Positions 12,001 through 22,537 of a DNA stretch of 64,000 nucleotides are shown piece after piece; position 1 is the first letter of the stretch, and every line of letters begins with the position of its first letter. Source of the DNA: Hydractinia symbiolongicarpus. Its lineage: Eukaryota > Cnidaria > Hydrozoa > Anthoathecata > Hydractiniidae. The notes beneath the pieces are model-generated. The model had not been told where the DNA came from. It was given only the letters and a program-made list of their open reading frames with translations, and made no database searches. Made by a program: the position numbers and the translations under genes. Location: NCBI RefSeq assembly GCF_029227915.1, contig NC_079875.1:3410001-3474000 (forward strand), given 5' to 3'.

Positions 12001-13567
12001 CAAGAAATCAAACATTTTGAAAGACGAATAATTAAAAGTCTGCAAACACACATTATAACTATGAGACTACGAAATATGTTAAAAAAAAAAATTTTTCTTT
12101 AGTGAATGATGGATGTTCCAATTATTAGAATTAGATATCTAAAATTGTGTTGACCAAACACTTAACATATATTACAAGGGTCTTAATATACATTTGCATT
12201 GGCAATGCAGAATGGGGAAGAAACTAATGTTATGAATCTTATAACAAACCTTGTGTTGCCAAAATAACAACGAACGTGAGATTCGTCCACATTTATCCCA
12301 ATCAAACAGAAATAAAATTGTTGGTAAACCAAACCTACAAGAAAAAATAATAGTTACTAAATTAACCGCGCTGTACAGCCAGTCACCGAACAGCAAAATT
12401 TTTACATTCAACTGTTAATTGTACCTTTCACTAGTGAAAAGACACTTTCAAAATTTACATAACGAAAAAGTACATTGTTGACCAAGAGCATAGCTATATG
12501 GGAACACCTCAGAGCAAATATACAATCAATATTTAAATATTTCAATAAACTAGATCATTTAAAACACTTGTGGGTAAATTTTGATTGTGAAGTAAATGCA
12601 TGTGTGTTTTTCGCACAGCCATATTTTAATACCATTTGTCCCATAAGTAGTTACAAAGTTTAATTAAAGACCCTAACTTTTCCTATGTGTTCATATTGTG
12701 TTCAAAAGTATGACCACTATACGATTTCTCTGGAATTGTAAAATGAAAATTATAAAAACTACAATAAATTTTCTCCTTTAAATAATTCTTACCGTAACAA
12801 ATATGACTTTTCTGGTATTAACAGCAAAACAAGACAAGAGTAACACAAACAATTCAACACGCAATATACAAGAATGTTACCTGAAATAAAAAAGACAATT
12901 ATATGTGCAACATAAATAGCCTTATAAGGTATGATACAAAGTTCATCATATCAATGACGTTTTTTGGTAAAAAATACTAACATACGTATAATAATCTTTT
13001 TCTGTGAAGTAAATGTCTTCCGTGTGATTCTTGACATTTGTATAAATGCATGCAAAATGGATATGTTGAAAACTATAGCATCATACAAGAGTAGTTGAGA
13101 AAGGCTCTAAAACAAACAAAGCATGACGGTAGTAGCATATAAGGACTAGTGGTTAGATCTTTGACTCTAAGAAAATAAAAAACATGGGAAAACACTCATT
13201 ATACATATACATATAAAAAGCTGTGTGCAACAATTTTAAACAGACAGGTGGCTATTATAATAAACTATTTGTTAGCCCATGCAAAAAAAAGCCAAACTAA
13301 TTTCTGTCACCATTTGGCACTAGTATCCTACTAAATTAATAAATTTTGTAACTTTTCTCTGATTTCACAAGCTAAAAGTTCTGGTGACAAATTTTATCAA
13401 ATATTACATACCATATTATTTTCCTTTCTTGTTATTATGTTGTGGTTACCATGGTAACCAAAATATAAATGAGACATCAGAGCAAAACAAGTTGTGAAGA
13501 CCATAATAAGAACTTCAACATGTCGTTGGAAGCATAGTTGAACCACAGGTGTCAAAACTTTTTCCAT
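3028..13567 (-). CDS. HMGCR: HMG-CoA reductase, complete, 20 exons, 749 aa
   Basis: This is the ER-membrane enzyme that makes mevalonate from HMG-CoA with NADPH, the committed step of the mevalonate pathway. Exons in order: 13567-13412, 13106-12986, 12880-12793, 12334-12250, 11605-11500, 11247-11141, 11024-10899, 9866-9714, 9508-9393, 8991-8910, 8787-8629, 8134-8049, 7842-7771, 7330-7225, 6633-6527, 6360-6297, 5606-5466, 4808-4726, 4025-3950, 3243-3028. All junctions are GT-AG and the phases sum to 2250 nt. Residues 1 to about 280 form the membrane region; 350-749 are the catalytic domain. Expected catalytic residues are present: Glu387 ([10 protein letters not shown]), Lys550 (GNYCTDKK), Asp626 (GQDPAQN) and His724 (RSHMKLNR). 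The DAMGMNM and [10 protein letters not shown] cofactor/substrate motifs are intact. The protein is shorter than human (888 aa), mainly in the membrane/linker part. The SSD motif YIYF and the AMPK serine are not conserved (see findings). Confidence 0.95.
5609..5975. repeat. 40-bp tandem array, about 9 copies, in HMGCR intron 16
   Basis: Units of 40 bp (AATAAGTGAATGGTATTAAT followed by TATGCAGACATTTATGGAGA) repeat head to tail about nine times. They differ mainly at two sites: ATTAATT versus ATTTTTT, and TTCATGG versus TTTATGG. The array directly abuts the splice acceptor of HMGCR exon 17 (first base 5606). Its last, degenerate unit supplies the pyrimidine-rich acceptor when read on the minus strand. 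Confidence 0.9.
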
Positions 13568-14318
13568 TTTTTATATTACTTATCTTCTATTTTTCTAGTG
13601 TGTATGTATAAAGTACTACAAAAGAAAGCAGCACATATCAATCACACAAATTAATAATAATTTTGTTGTGCAACAAACACTTTGATTTTGCTCAAATCAG
13701 TTCTTATTTTTATAATTTTTTATGCAATTACAATATACCAGTACATATATACAATTATCAACAAAATAAAGAGGAAATTATAACAGCTTATATCTCTAAC
13801 ATTTGATGATCCTGAAAAAAATCTTAACCATACTGATTTATCCAAATAAGTCAAACAGTAAGGTACCAGTTAAAAAGAAGATACCAACAGGATAGATATG
13901 TAGAATTTGATTATTTTTTTTTTACATATTAATTGACTATCACAGTAGTAATTTTATTATTCAAATTATTTTTTGGTAAGGGAGAGGGGGGAGGGGGAGG
14001 GGGGGGGGGGGATTTAAAACTTTCTTGTGACCTGAGAAATGATAAATTAAAAATAATTAGACAATAAAATTATGTACATAAAACAAACAAGAAGCATTAT
14101 TCCCCAATTCCTCATAAACTTCATAATTCACAAAGTTTAGCATTTTGTGGACTCTATTAATATGCATTAATAGAGTCCATTCTGCATTAATATGGACAAG
14201 TGTGCATTCTTATGCCCTAAAACAGGGGAGTAAAAGTAAATGAGAAGCAAATTTTTAAGCTAAAGATACGTTTGTGATATGTTTAACTATAAATCTTTTC
14301 AATTTATAAGTGTTTCAA
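13568..14318. other. HMGCR-IDI1 intergenic region with G-rich tract and hairpin
   Basis: This 751-bp spacer separates the IDI1 stop from the HMGCR start on the same strand, so it should hold both the IDI1 3' end signals and the HMGCR promoter or 5' leader. A polypurine tract with long G runs lies at 13979-14011 (C-rich on the gene strand). A perfect hairpin (14-bp arms TGGACTCTATTAAT, loop ATGC) lies at 14148-14179. No sterol-response element could be recognised with confidence. Confidence 0.5.
13979..14011 (+). promoter_or_regulatory. G-rich polypurine tract 5' of HMGCR
   Basis: About 30 nt are almost entirely G with scattered A, including several separate runs of four or more G. It lies about 410 bp upstream of the HMGCR start codon. 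The sequence could in principle fold as a G-quadruplex or form an H-DNA structure. A regulatory role is inferred only from position, and it may simply be a simple-sequence tract. Confidence 0.3.
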
Positions 14319-17300
14319 TTATGTCAATGTTGACTGGTCTCCTGCTTTGTGGATGGTGCCATCTTTAAAATCTTCCAAGTGGTCTAGATTATCCCACCAT
14401 TTATACAAAAAGTTCTCTGTGACATATTTAAACCAAGGTGTAATTAAGGTATTGTTTTGTTCTGCATTTTTTAAAAATTCCTTAAGTCCTTTTTGATCAA
14501 CATAAAATGTTTTCTGCACTTCATCTTCATTAACATTTTCCAAATCAATGTCTCTTTTGCAAATTAAAACATAGTCTATCTCGTGTTCTCCCCATTCCTT
14601 ATCAGCTTTTGCATGGTAGTGTACTTTTGTCAAAACTTGAAACGATTCAACAGGAAGCTAAATATATAAGTTAAATACACATTTATTACAGTAAGTTAAA
14701 CAGACATACACACAGGTTTAGGGGTGTAAAGATGAGGTTGCCCAGAATGCAAAGAAAACAAGAATGAAAAACGAAAATCAGGTGATAACATCTTTACTTT
14801 GAAGCTAAGCATTGTTATAGCACTTCAGTATACAAGATAAAATCGGGAGCAAAAAGACATTGATTTAAATATGTGTTAAGAAGATTCGTGTGAGGTGCAA
14901 AAATAGCGAACTAAAGACTTATCAAGATATTGTATATATGTAAATAATGAGAGGATCTTGCGTGGCACATAGACAGCAACGGTGGTGTCTTAGAAAGATG
15001 TAAGTAATAAGAATAAAAGCTAGTTGATCAAGTAGCAATTTGGTTGAAGAAAGCTTTTATTAAGGTTAATTTGTGGCTGTGATAAATATAGTGTGGGCAA
15101 GTCGCCAGGATGGTACAGGCTACATCAAACATGTTGTAAATGTTGGTGTATACCAAGGTTTCGTACTTAGTCCTTATTTGAAGCACTTTGGATAAAGTTC
15201 ATAACAGTGTGTCCATAAGAGTTATTGTATGCAGAGTGAAGAATTAGCCTAAAGTTTGAGGTATAAAAAAAGGCAAGGGTTTGGAGTAAACAGAGTGAAA
15301 TGTAAAGTCATGATTAGTATTATAAAGGACAGTCTAAAATATTGCCATTTTTACTAAAATGAATTTCTTAGACAAAAACAGATTAAAATAATAAAATCTA
15401 TAGTTGAATTTCCGCGCCTGAAGGCGTAGGAAATTCTTTAAAGCCGTCGTTTTTTTAGAGTGATTGTATCGGATTTCACCTTCCTCTGAGAGGAGGATAG
15501 TATTGGTATAACTGACTAACTAATAAAGGGCGTTCACACTAGAATAAAGCATGCTTAGTATAAAAATGAAGTATGCTTTGACTAAAGCAAGTTGCCGGTA
15601 ACATCAAAGGAAGAGCTGTAAACAAAATTTAAAACGAAATGTTGATGTTGTTTTTCTCACTTACGAATGAACTTTCACTTTCATAATACCCGCTCAAAAT
15701 CCTCACTTTTAACACTCAAATATTTCTGCATAATTTTCATTCTATTGTTTCATGTACTTATAGCAGCTAAAGCAAAAATAAAGAGTGCCTCGAAGCACTC
15801 TAAATTTTTGCTTTATTTAAAGCATGTTTAAAGCAAGTAAACAAAAATGCGTTCACATTATTAAGCACGCTTTAAATTGTGCTCTAAATTTATAGCATGA
15901 CTTTAAAATTCTAGTGTGAACCCTCCTTAACCCTGTCCCAAATGGTCAATTGAAAGTCACAGATTTAAACTTCGTACCCAATCTCCCTAAGTATTGGGAA
16001 GTCATCTAAATGACGTTTCAGGCTAAAATTGGACAAAATTTGGCACAGTTAAGAAAAAAAGTATGCTGAACATAATGGTGACATCCTAATTTTGATTTTT
16101 GTCACCTAAATGTAATTTTATGCCAAAATTGGTCCAAAAATTAAAACTACTTTATTTTCAACAAAATTTGGCACAGTTAACAAATAAAGTATGCTGAACA
16201 TGATCGTGACATCAAAATTTTTATTTCTTGTCACCTAAATGCCATTTTAGGCCAAAATTGTTCTAAAAATTAAAACCACTTCATACTCGGCCAAATTTGG
16301 CACAGTTAACAAATAAAGTATGCTGAAAATGATGATTATACAAAAGTTTGATCTTTTGTCACCTAAATGTCATTTCAGGCCAAAATTAGTCCAAAAATTA
16401 AAACTACTTTATTTTCAACAAAAATTGGCACAGTTAATAAAAAAAGTGTGCTGAAAATGATAATCACATCAAAATTTTGATTTTTTGTCAACTAAATGCC
16501 GTTTAAGACCATAAAGGTTTCAATCGCAAGACTTTCTAGCATGAATGATAGGCTGTAATTTTTGTAGCAATTTCTTTTAAAATGTGAGTTTATTATGGCA
16601 CGTTTCGTTTTGTTTGCGTTTGTTTTAAGATATAATGTCACTTGTGTGCTTTATCTTCACGATAGTGGATTTAGTGGATAAAAATAAGTTGTGCATTCTT
16701 TAATAAAAACAGCCCTTGGCGACAGGCAAAATATAGGTATTAAGTCTGAAAATATAGGTATCAATAAGTCTGAAAATATAAGTATTAATAATCCTGCTAG
16801 CCAAAAAAATGCTGCAGAGTTAAGTTGTAACCTGTATAAGTGAGACATTGGTAGTGGACAATAAAAGCTTTAGTTTTTTGGAAAGAAATGATAAAAGAAT
16901 GATAAGAAGTAGATAAGTAAATATTATGAGAGATGGAAAGATTGGTATTGATTTAAAGCATTAAAGGCGTTAATTAGATCAGGTTGGCCGGTTGGGGCAC
17001 TCAAAAACAGTTGGCGGAGGATAATTGTCTATAAAAGTTAAAGAACTATAAAATAAAGGAGGAAAATAGGTATTAAAGAATATATTAATAGAAACCACTT
17101 CCTGCATTGGGAACTATAAAAATAAGTTAAATTAATGCAAACAACCACTACCTATATTTAGGAAAACAAGTTGATTTTTAACACAGAAATGTGTAGGAAA
17201 ACAAAAAACAGGCATCTTTACCGCATTCTTGTGAACACCAAGCTCAAAATTCATTCTTCTTTGAGCAGCTAGTTTTATTCCAAGGTCATTTTTTTCTTCT

Positions 17301-17602
17301 AATTCGTCTTTATCATAACTTGGATGACTGCAACAAGTATTTGTGAAGTAATTCGGAAAAGTAACTTTAAAACGTGACCTTTGTTGTAACAATAGCTCCT
17401 TCCTTGAATTGAATAAAAACACGCTGAAAGCACGATGCAACATGCCAATATCATTTTGATCTTTTAGCTTATGACATTCATGCTTAGTTGCAGCACCCAA
17501 AACTTTATTGTTTTCATCAACAAGTGGTACCAATATTTCAAGTTGTGACATTTGAATTTTACTTGCGTCAAAACTGGCTGACCGTTGTGACCAAATACTC
17601 AT
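14319..17602 (-). CDS. IDI1: Isopentenyl-diphosphate delta-isomerase type I, 2 exons, 239 aa
   Basis: This enzyme interconverts isopentenyl and dimethylallyl diphosphate, downstream of HMGCR in the mevalonate pathway. Exons are 17602-17222 and 14657-14319; GCG|GTAAAG joins CTT in phase 0. The Nudix-like isomerase fold is complete: HRAFSVFLF, the catalytic-Cys motif TNTCCSHP (Cys90/91), AAQRR, then the catalytic-Glu motif WGEHEIDYVL (149-158) and the C-terminal ITPWFK and FLYKWWDNL motifs. Size matches the family (about 230 aa). An upstream in-frame ATG at 17638 would add 12 residues. A good acceptor-like CTTTTTCCAG lies between the two ATGs, so the second ATG is preferred. No clear C-terminal peroxisomal signal is visible (tail DQSTLT). 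The single intron carries a nested transposon pair. Confidence 0.93.
15406..16653 (+). mobile_element. E1: Helentron-like element with internal minisatellite, 3'-truncated
   Basis: It begins at a T|GAATTTCCGCGCC terminus with a built-in stem-loop (GAATTTCC ... GGAAATTC). It then holds about four copies of a roughly 130-bp tandem unit (landmarks TTTGGCACAGTTAACAAA and AGTATGCTGAACATGA). The internal tail TAGCAATTTCTTTTAAAATG runs to CTTTATCTTCA. The terminal GCGGAAATTC seen in E2 and E3 is missing. A 401-bp MITE is inserted near the 5' end. It lies inside the IDI1 intron. Confidence 0.75.
15527..15927. mobile_element. Harbinger-type MITE nested in E1
   Basis: The 401-bp segment has terminal inverted repeats AGGGCGTTCACACTAGAAT (left) and AGGAGGGTTCACACTAGAAT (right, read inward). 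It is flanked by TAA on both sides (15524-15526, 15928-15930), the 3-bp duplication typical of PIF/Harbinger. E2 preserves the uninterrupted site (CTAACTAACCCTGTCCC), so the insertion is seen directly. It has no coding capacity. Confidence 0.85.
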
Positions 17603-18414
17603 TTTATTAAAACAATTTAACTGGAAAAAGAACCTCATGCTTTTAAAAAATGATGTATATATTCTAAATGTAACAACATTACGTAAATGACCTTTCTAAA
17701 CACAAGTTATATTATTATATAAAGGGGACTAAAGCAGCAGTTTCAGTTGCTCTCCTTTTATAACAAAGTAGGACAATTATATGTCTGTAAGGGCATTTCC
17801 TATCATTTTATAACAAACCACAGTTATATTTAAGCTTTATAGGTCATTTCAAAACAAATTACAGCAATATTCAAGCTTCTTGGAGACATTTTCTATTCAT
17901 TTTAGGATAAAATGCAGTGATATTTAAACTTATAATTTAGAACAAAATACTGCGACATTAAGTTTCGTAGCGAATGTGTTTTCGAAATTATAGAATAGAA
18001 TATGACGTATTCTATTCGTATTCTATTCTATTTAAGCTTTGAAGGAACATGTTTTTATCATTTTAAAAGAAATTCTGGCAATTTTATAAAATATTTAGGT
18101 TCAACAACTTTAGTTGGTTTTTAATTAGTTCAACATCATTTCAAAATTCGTTTTAATGATATATACATCACTCACACTTGTACATTCTATCGCAACTGAT
18201 ATTTTAACAATCATATTAAATCGTTTTAAAATCAATACTTTTTGACCATGACAAGAGTAGTTTCGATTGCTATATTGTATAACTAAATAAAGCAATTTTC
18301 AAGCAACATTTTCTTATCATTCCACAACGATATATGTGACTGTCCAGGGGAATTAGATAACAAACACTATGCAGGGTCGTTTTCCTAACATTTAATAAGA
18401 ACTAAATTTGGGAT

Positions 18415-18645
18415 ATTTTGTAGAAAAACTACTTTGTTCATCACTAACATACTGCCTGGCAGTGAGCAGGATTTGATCCGCGGTCCCCTTCACCCTGATC
18501 AGACCTCTGATCATGAGAGGTGAGTATAATGCGTGAAGTTATATTGTAGAAGGACTACTTTGTTCATTACTAACCTAATCGGGGTGAAGCATTCTCTGTT
18601 TAGAATGAAATACGGATGTGCTATGATAAATATTCACCTATGTAA
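18415..18645. repeat. Second copy of the hairpin-bearing dispersed repeat
   Basis: It matches 2420-2655 in blocks: the AACTACTTTGTTCATCACTA block occurs twice here (once with a GGACTACTTTG variant), and the TTAGAATGAAATACGGATGT tail once. The hairpin is partly lost (only GGGGTGAAGCATTCTCTG remains). A different internal insert separates the blocks. Confidence 0.6.
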
Positions 18646-18776
18646 ATTTGGGATCTTTAAGTTTTGTTGGGGTGTTTCTTTGTAGAACAAAATAACAATT
18701 TATAATCTTAGCATTGATTTCAAAACGAAATATGGAAATGAAAAATGTGAAAATAGAAGAATAACAAGCTAAAGAA

Positions 18777-18950
18777 AGGTAATCACAATAAAAATCTGTC
18801 TGGAAATGTTGCTTAGCTACCAATCTAGATTTTAGTCCAAAAAATTATCTTTGCTTAAACTTTCTAACATTGTTCATAAAACTCCAAATTGTGTCTAGCT
18901 CTGCTCTAAATTAGGAACCTTTTCACCTCCTCCAAAAAAATGGTTATGAC
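18777..18950 (+). repeat. Copy A of a two-copy 175-bp repeat
   Basis: It begins AGGTAATCACAATAAAAATC and continues through GTGTCTAGCTCTGCTC to a TCCAAAAAAATGGTTAT end. It aligns in the same orientation with 35163-35338 with scattered substitutions and small indels. No inverted repeats or coding potential were seen. Confidence 0.65.
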
Positions 18951-20317
18951 CTAAACCGGAATACACCTTTTACGATAATTCGGGAAAACTAACACTCCAT
19001 CGCAGCTTATTTAGCAATCGAAGGAGGTAAACATCACACTTTTATAAGAGTTTATTAAGGAGAAAACACGTTTTGTCGTGATAACTTTTCTTGCTGTGCT
19101 TTGTTTTTAATGAAAAGTACACATAAGTTGTATCTTATTATTATTAACGTTTCCTGAAAATTTGAAAGAAATTGATATATACAAAGGAAGTTAAAAAACT
19201 GAAGAAAACACGCCTTCGTCTCTAACAAACTCTCATAAAACATGTTTTTTACCTCCTTTTTTCCGATATTGTAAAACGATGGAGAGCCGTAGGAACGCAT
19301 GTACAATTGAATTATCGTAAAGGTGTATTGCAGCATAAATAGCAAAAAGTAAACAAAGACACATATTTTTATGACGTGAGGAAAAAACAAGACATTCTTT
19401 TGCGAGACTGGCTTGATTGCAGCTTGGCAAGCTGGCTCAGTAATCGGGCTTGCTCACCACACGTTTTTTTTCATATATATACAGTTCAACAATATATGTG
19501 GATATGTAGACAGATGGGGAGGGTAATAAAGCAGTGTGCCTTTTGCGACATATCTTTTAGATTCAAATGGACAAAAGAATGCAAGGCTAGCATTGAATTC
19601 AATTTTTGGGATTTTAATCAAAACAAACTACAGATTCCGACCCTAGATGATAATTAATACTTGAGGAAGGTTAGCTAGGCAAGAAGCTTTCGATTTGAAC
19701 TTTGAACCAACGCTACGCTTGGCCGCTTGGCCTTTGTGCCTCAGTGACAACAACAACACACCGTAATCCGTTTTTTGTAAGTTATTGGACAGTTACGAAA
19801 ACGGGATATTATTTTGGACACGTTTTTAAGAAGTAAACACAGGACCCGCACCCAGAGAGATTTCGTCTGGCCGTCTTGTTATAAAAAGAGACAAGGAGCC
19901 TTGGGACCTGTAACGCAACCTAAATAAAAATAAATAAAACGCGCGCCGAAGTGTTTCCCCACAAAATTTGCAAAGGTACATATGATTTTTACATTGATCA
20001 AAGTTTATGCCCTAAATATTGTTTTTTTCCTTCGGGTAAATTCTTGTTTTAAGTATCCCATCGCTATTTGCGTTCTAGAAATGGAAATCTCCGTTTCTTT
20101 TTTGGGTTGTAACAACATTGGTCTTTTTCAGAAAGAGGCAATCTGGTTGGACAAAAAGGTTTACCCTTTCTGATTTAATTTTCCGACGCATTTAATTTCA
20201 TATGCGTGTTCATTAAGTATTGCATTAATTTTGTGACTGCGTTAATTCACAGTTACTCGAAAAACCCAGGTTGAGAAGAGCGGCACACGTCAAAGGGTTA
20301 GCGCGTATATCTTGGCT

Positions 20318-21600
20318 TTATGTTAAACGCGTAATTTTGAGTAGGCAAGACAAACATTGCGGTGCATGCACAGAATCAAAATAAAGCTCTAGCAGGAAAA
20401 GAGAAAATATGGCTGCCAGTTCTGATTTATTTGAAGACGACTTCGAAGCTCTTAACAAAAATGCTAACACATGTGTGACAAGGTTGTTCTCTTCTAACTG
20501 ACTGAAGTTCAACACAGGATTTCCCAAAGCCGATTAATTCTCCAGACGTTGAAAACCAAGTCAGCTCGTATTTTTATTTCGTCAAAAAGAATCACAACGT
20601 ATCGCTCTACATCAAAATAATCGTTAGTTTGTCGAATTAATTCTTGTATAACTTTGTGATTAAAGCTTGAATTTGGTGTGATGTAATTGCGGTAGTCTCT
20701 TAAGGTACGTTGACTTGGAAGCACTAAAACACCACTATTGCGAAGCTCTTCATAACAGGACGGTGACTTTGCTGGCAATGACAAGCAAAACCATATTATC
20801 ATTGGATGGAATTTGCGGCCTGACTTTGACGCTGTAAAAAGCTTCTGTTGCTGCTGCCAGAATAGATTCATAAATGGGGTCACTTGGTCTGGAGTGACTC
20901 CACTAAATATGTTAATAAAATCATCACTCATATCTTGATTGACATAAACACTAGCTTTTTCAAGAGAAGACTGCAAGTCCTTAATTTGACTTTCTAACTG
21001 TTGACATCTCAATCTTTGATTTTGAAGTTTCAACTTTAGTCTCAGTGGTAATGTAAAAGAAACTGGTGCTTTGTCTTTTGCAGGTTCAGCTCAACATCGT
21101 TCCCAGGGCTTTTTGTCTCTCATCGGCGCTGCGCTTATTGATAGGTCTGACGAAAAAGGTTCGTCATGTTCGTCTCGCCGTCCGATATGCAAAAAGAGAC
21201 AACATGTACTGGGATCGAGGTTGGGTTCATCTAACTTCCTACTTTTAGCCTGTGCAGATTTTTCCTGTGCCTTGATAAAATTTGAACATGTATAACATAC
21301 ATCACTTGTACACAGTAAAAAGCAATCAAGAGTGCGGTTAAACTGTTTGCATTTATATGGTTTGTCATCAATAGTGGGTCGGTAAATATTGGAATTGCAT
21401 GGGACAACAGTCCACCTGAAAATTATCAGGTACCCCACTGCAAATTTTAGGTTTTTCAACACGGTTCGTTAAATCTAAAATATTAACATTGCGAATACAT
21501 CTTTTGTTGTCTTTATAAATTTGATGATGCTCTGGTAAAAACCAACGATACACAGCAGCTACATAGCAGGGTGATTTGTAGTTTGGTACTTGAACTTAAC
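20318..21600 (-). pseudogene. Decayed P-element/THAP9-like transposase
   Basis: Three reading frames on the minus strand together read as one transposase. An N-terminal piece (SPCYVAAVYRWF, 21553-21368) is followed by a 174-aa piece (21033-20509). That piece has a coiled-coil start (residues about 1-28), the conserved RKFHPMIIWFCLSLPAKSP and LPSQRTLRDYRNYI blocks, and the RNase-H strand ILFDEIKIRADLVF carrying the first catalytic aspartate. The chain then shifts frame through SGELIGF to ENNLVTHVLAFLLRAS (20527-20318). At least two frameshifts and a small inverted-repeat insertion (about 21087-21222) break it, and the downstream catalytic part is missing. It is probably inactive. Assignment rests on motif recall from P/THAP9-family transposases. 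Confidence 0.7.
21087..21222. mobile_element. Small inverted-repeat insertion within the transposase relic
   Basis: The roughly 135-bp segment starts ATCGTTCCCAGGGCTTTTTG and ends as CAACATGTACTGGGATCGAG. Its two ends are imperfect inverted copies of each other (TCGTTCCCAG...TGTCTC versus TCGATCCCAG...TGTCTC). It interrupts the reading of the P-like transposase. No clear target-site duplication was found. Confidence 0.45.
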
Positions 21601-21697
21601 CCTTTTGCTTAAAAAAAAACAAAGGAAAATTTTAAAATACAAATTTTTCACTACACTTTTCCCAGTGTTGATTTTATGCAACCGCAATATATTTTTT

Positions 21698-22291
21698 GAA
21701 TTTCCGCGCCCGAAGGCGTAGGAAATTCTTTAAAACCGCGTTTTTTTCTTTCGGAGCATTTTTTGAGAAAAAATCGACCCTGGGATTTCATGTTCTTCTG
21801 AGAGGAGGATAGATAGCTGACTAACTAACTAACCCTGTCCCAAATGGTCAATTGCAACGTCACAGATTTAAACTTCGTACCCAAGCTCCCGAAGTACTGG
21901 GAAGTCATCCAAATGAGGTTTCAGGCCAAAATTGGTATTCATTTTTAACAAAAATTGGCAAAGTTAACAAAAAAAGTAAGCTGAACATAATGATGACATC
22001 AAAATTTTGATTTTTTGTCAACTAAATGCCGTTTAAGACCATAAACGTTTTAATCGCAAGACTTTCAAGCATGAATGATAGGCTGTATTTTTTGTTAGCA
22101 ATTTCTTTTAAAATGTGAGCTTATTATGACACGTTTCGTTTTGTTTGCGTTTGTTGTAAGATATAATGTCACTTGTGTGCTTTATCTTCAGAGGTTCATG
22201 CACCAAACCTCTTCGAATGTTTCGCATGATTTGGCATGACACAACAAATTAGCAGGTTGTCATCAAATATTTTGGTAGCGAGCGGAAATTC
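21698..22291 (+). mobile_element. E2: compact complete Helentron-like element
   Basis: The 594-bp element has termini GAATTTCCGCGCCC and GAGCGGAAATTC, flanked by T on the left and TT on the right with no target duplication. The 5' end carries the stem-loop GAATTTCC-N-GGAAATTC with a nested CGCC/GGCG pair. Only about one copy of the roughly 130-bp internal unit is present. It preserves the empty sites for the MITE in E1 and the hAT element in E3. Confidence 0.75.
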
Positions 22292-22537
22292 TTGTTTTGC
22301 GTTTAAATCACTCTAGTCGTTGGCGCGTGGAAATCCACTTCAATTTACCTGTCGGGATAAAAGAGGAAACGGCCCTATACGAAAAAAACACCACTCATAC
22401 AATGTAATACATATATTCTGAAATAAAAAATGTCCATACGGGGCATATATTACAATGGAGGAGTGTTCCACAACACACACACAGAGATAGAGACATCCAA
22501 TTAATCAAGCTTCAATCATCGAGAGTGTCTTGATGAC

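Larger units (their letters stand above)
17639..20317. other. Intergenic region upstream of IDI1
   Basis: The region holds the IDI1 5' flank, a repeat copy at 18415-18645 and one member of a 175-bp two-copy repeat at 18777-18950. The remaining open frames (for example around 19055-19657 and 19982-20173) have no family resemblance, and none is called a gene. A short palindrome-rich stretch near 19430 and a GAGACAAGGAGCCTTGGGACC segment near 19887 look transposon-derived. Confidence 0.45.

Noticed and set aside
17132-17221. Extension of IDI1 exon 1 beyond the GTAAAG donor (VKMPVFCFPTHF...)
   Set aside because: It lengthens the loop between ELGVHKNA and LPVESF beyond the family norm and lacks a good donor; the GCG|GTAAAG donor joins exon 2 in phase 0.
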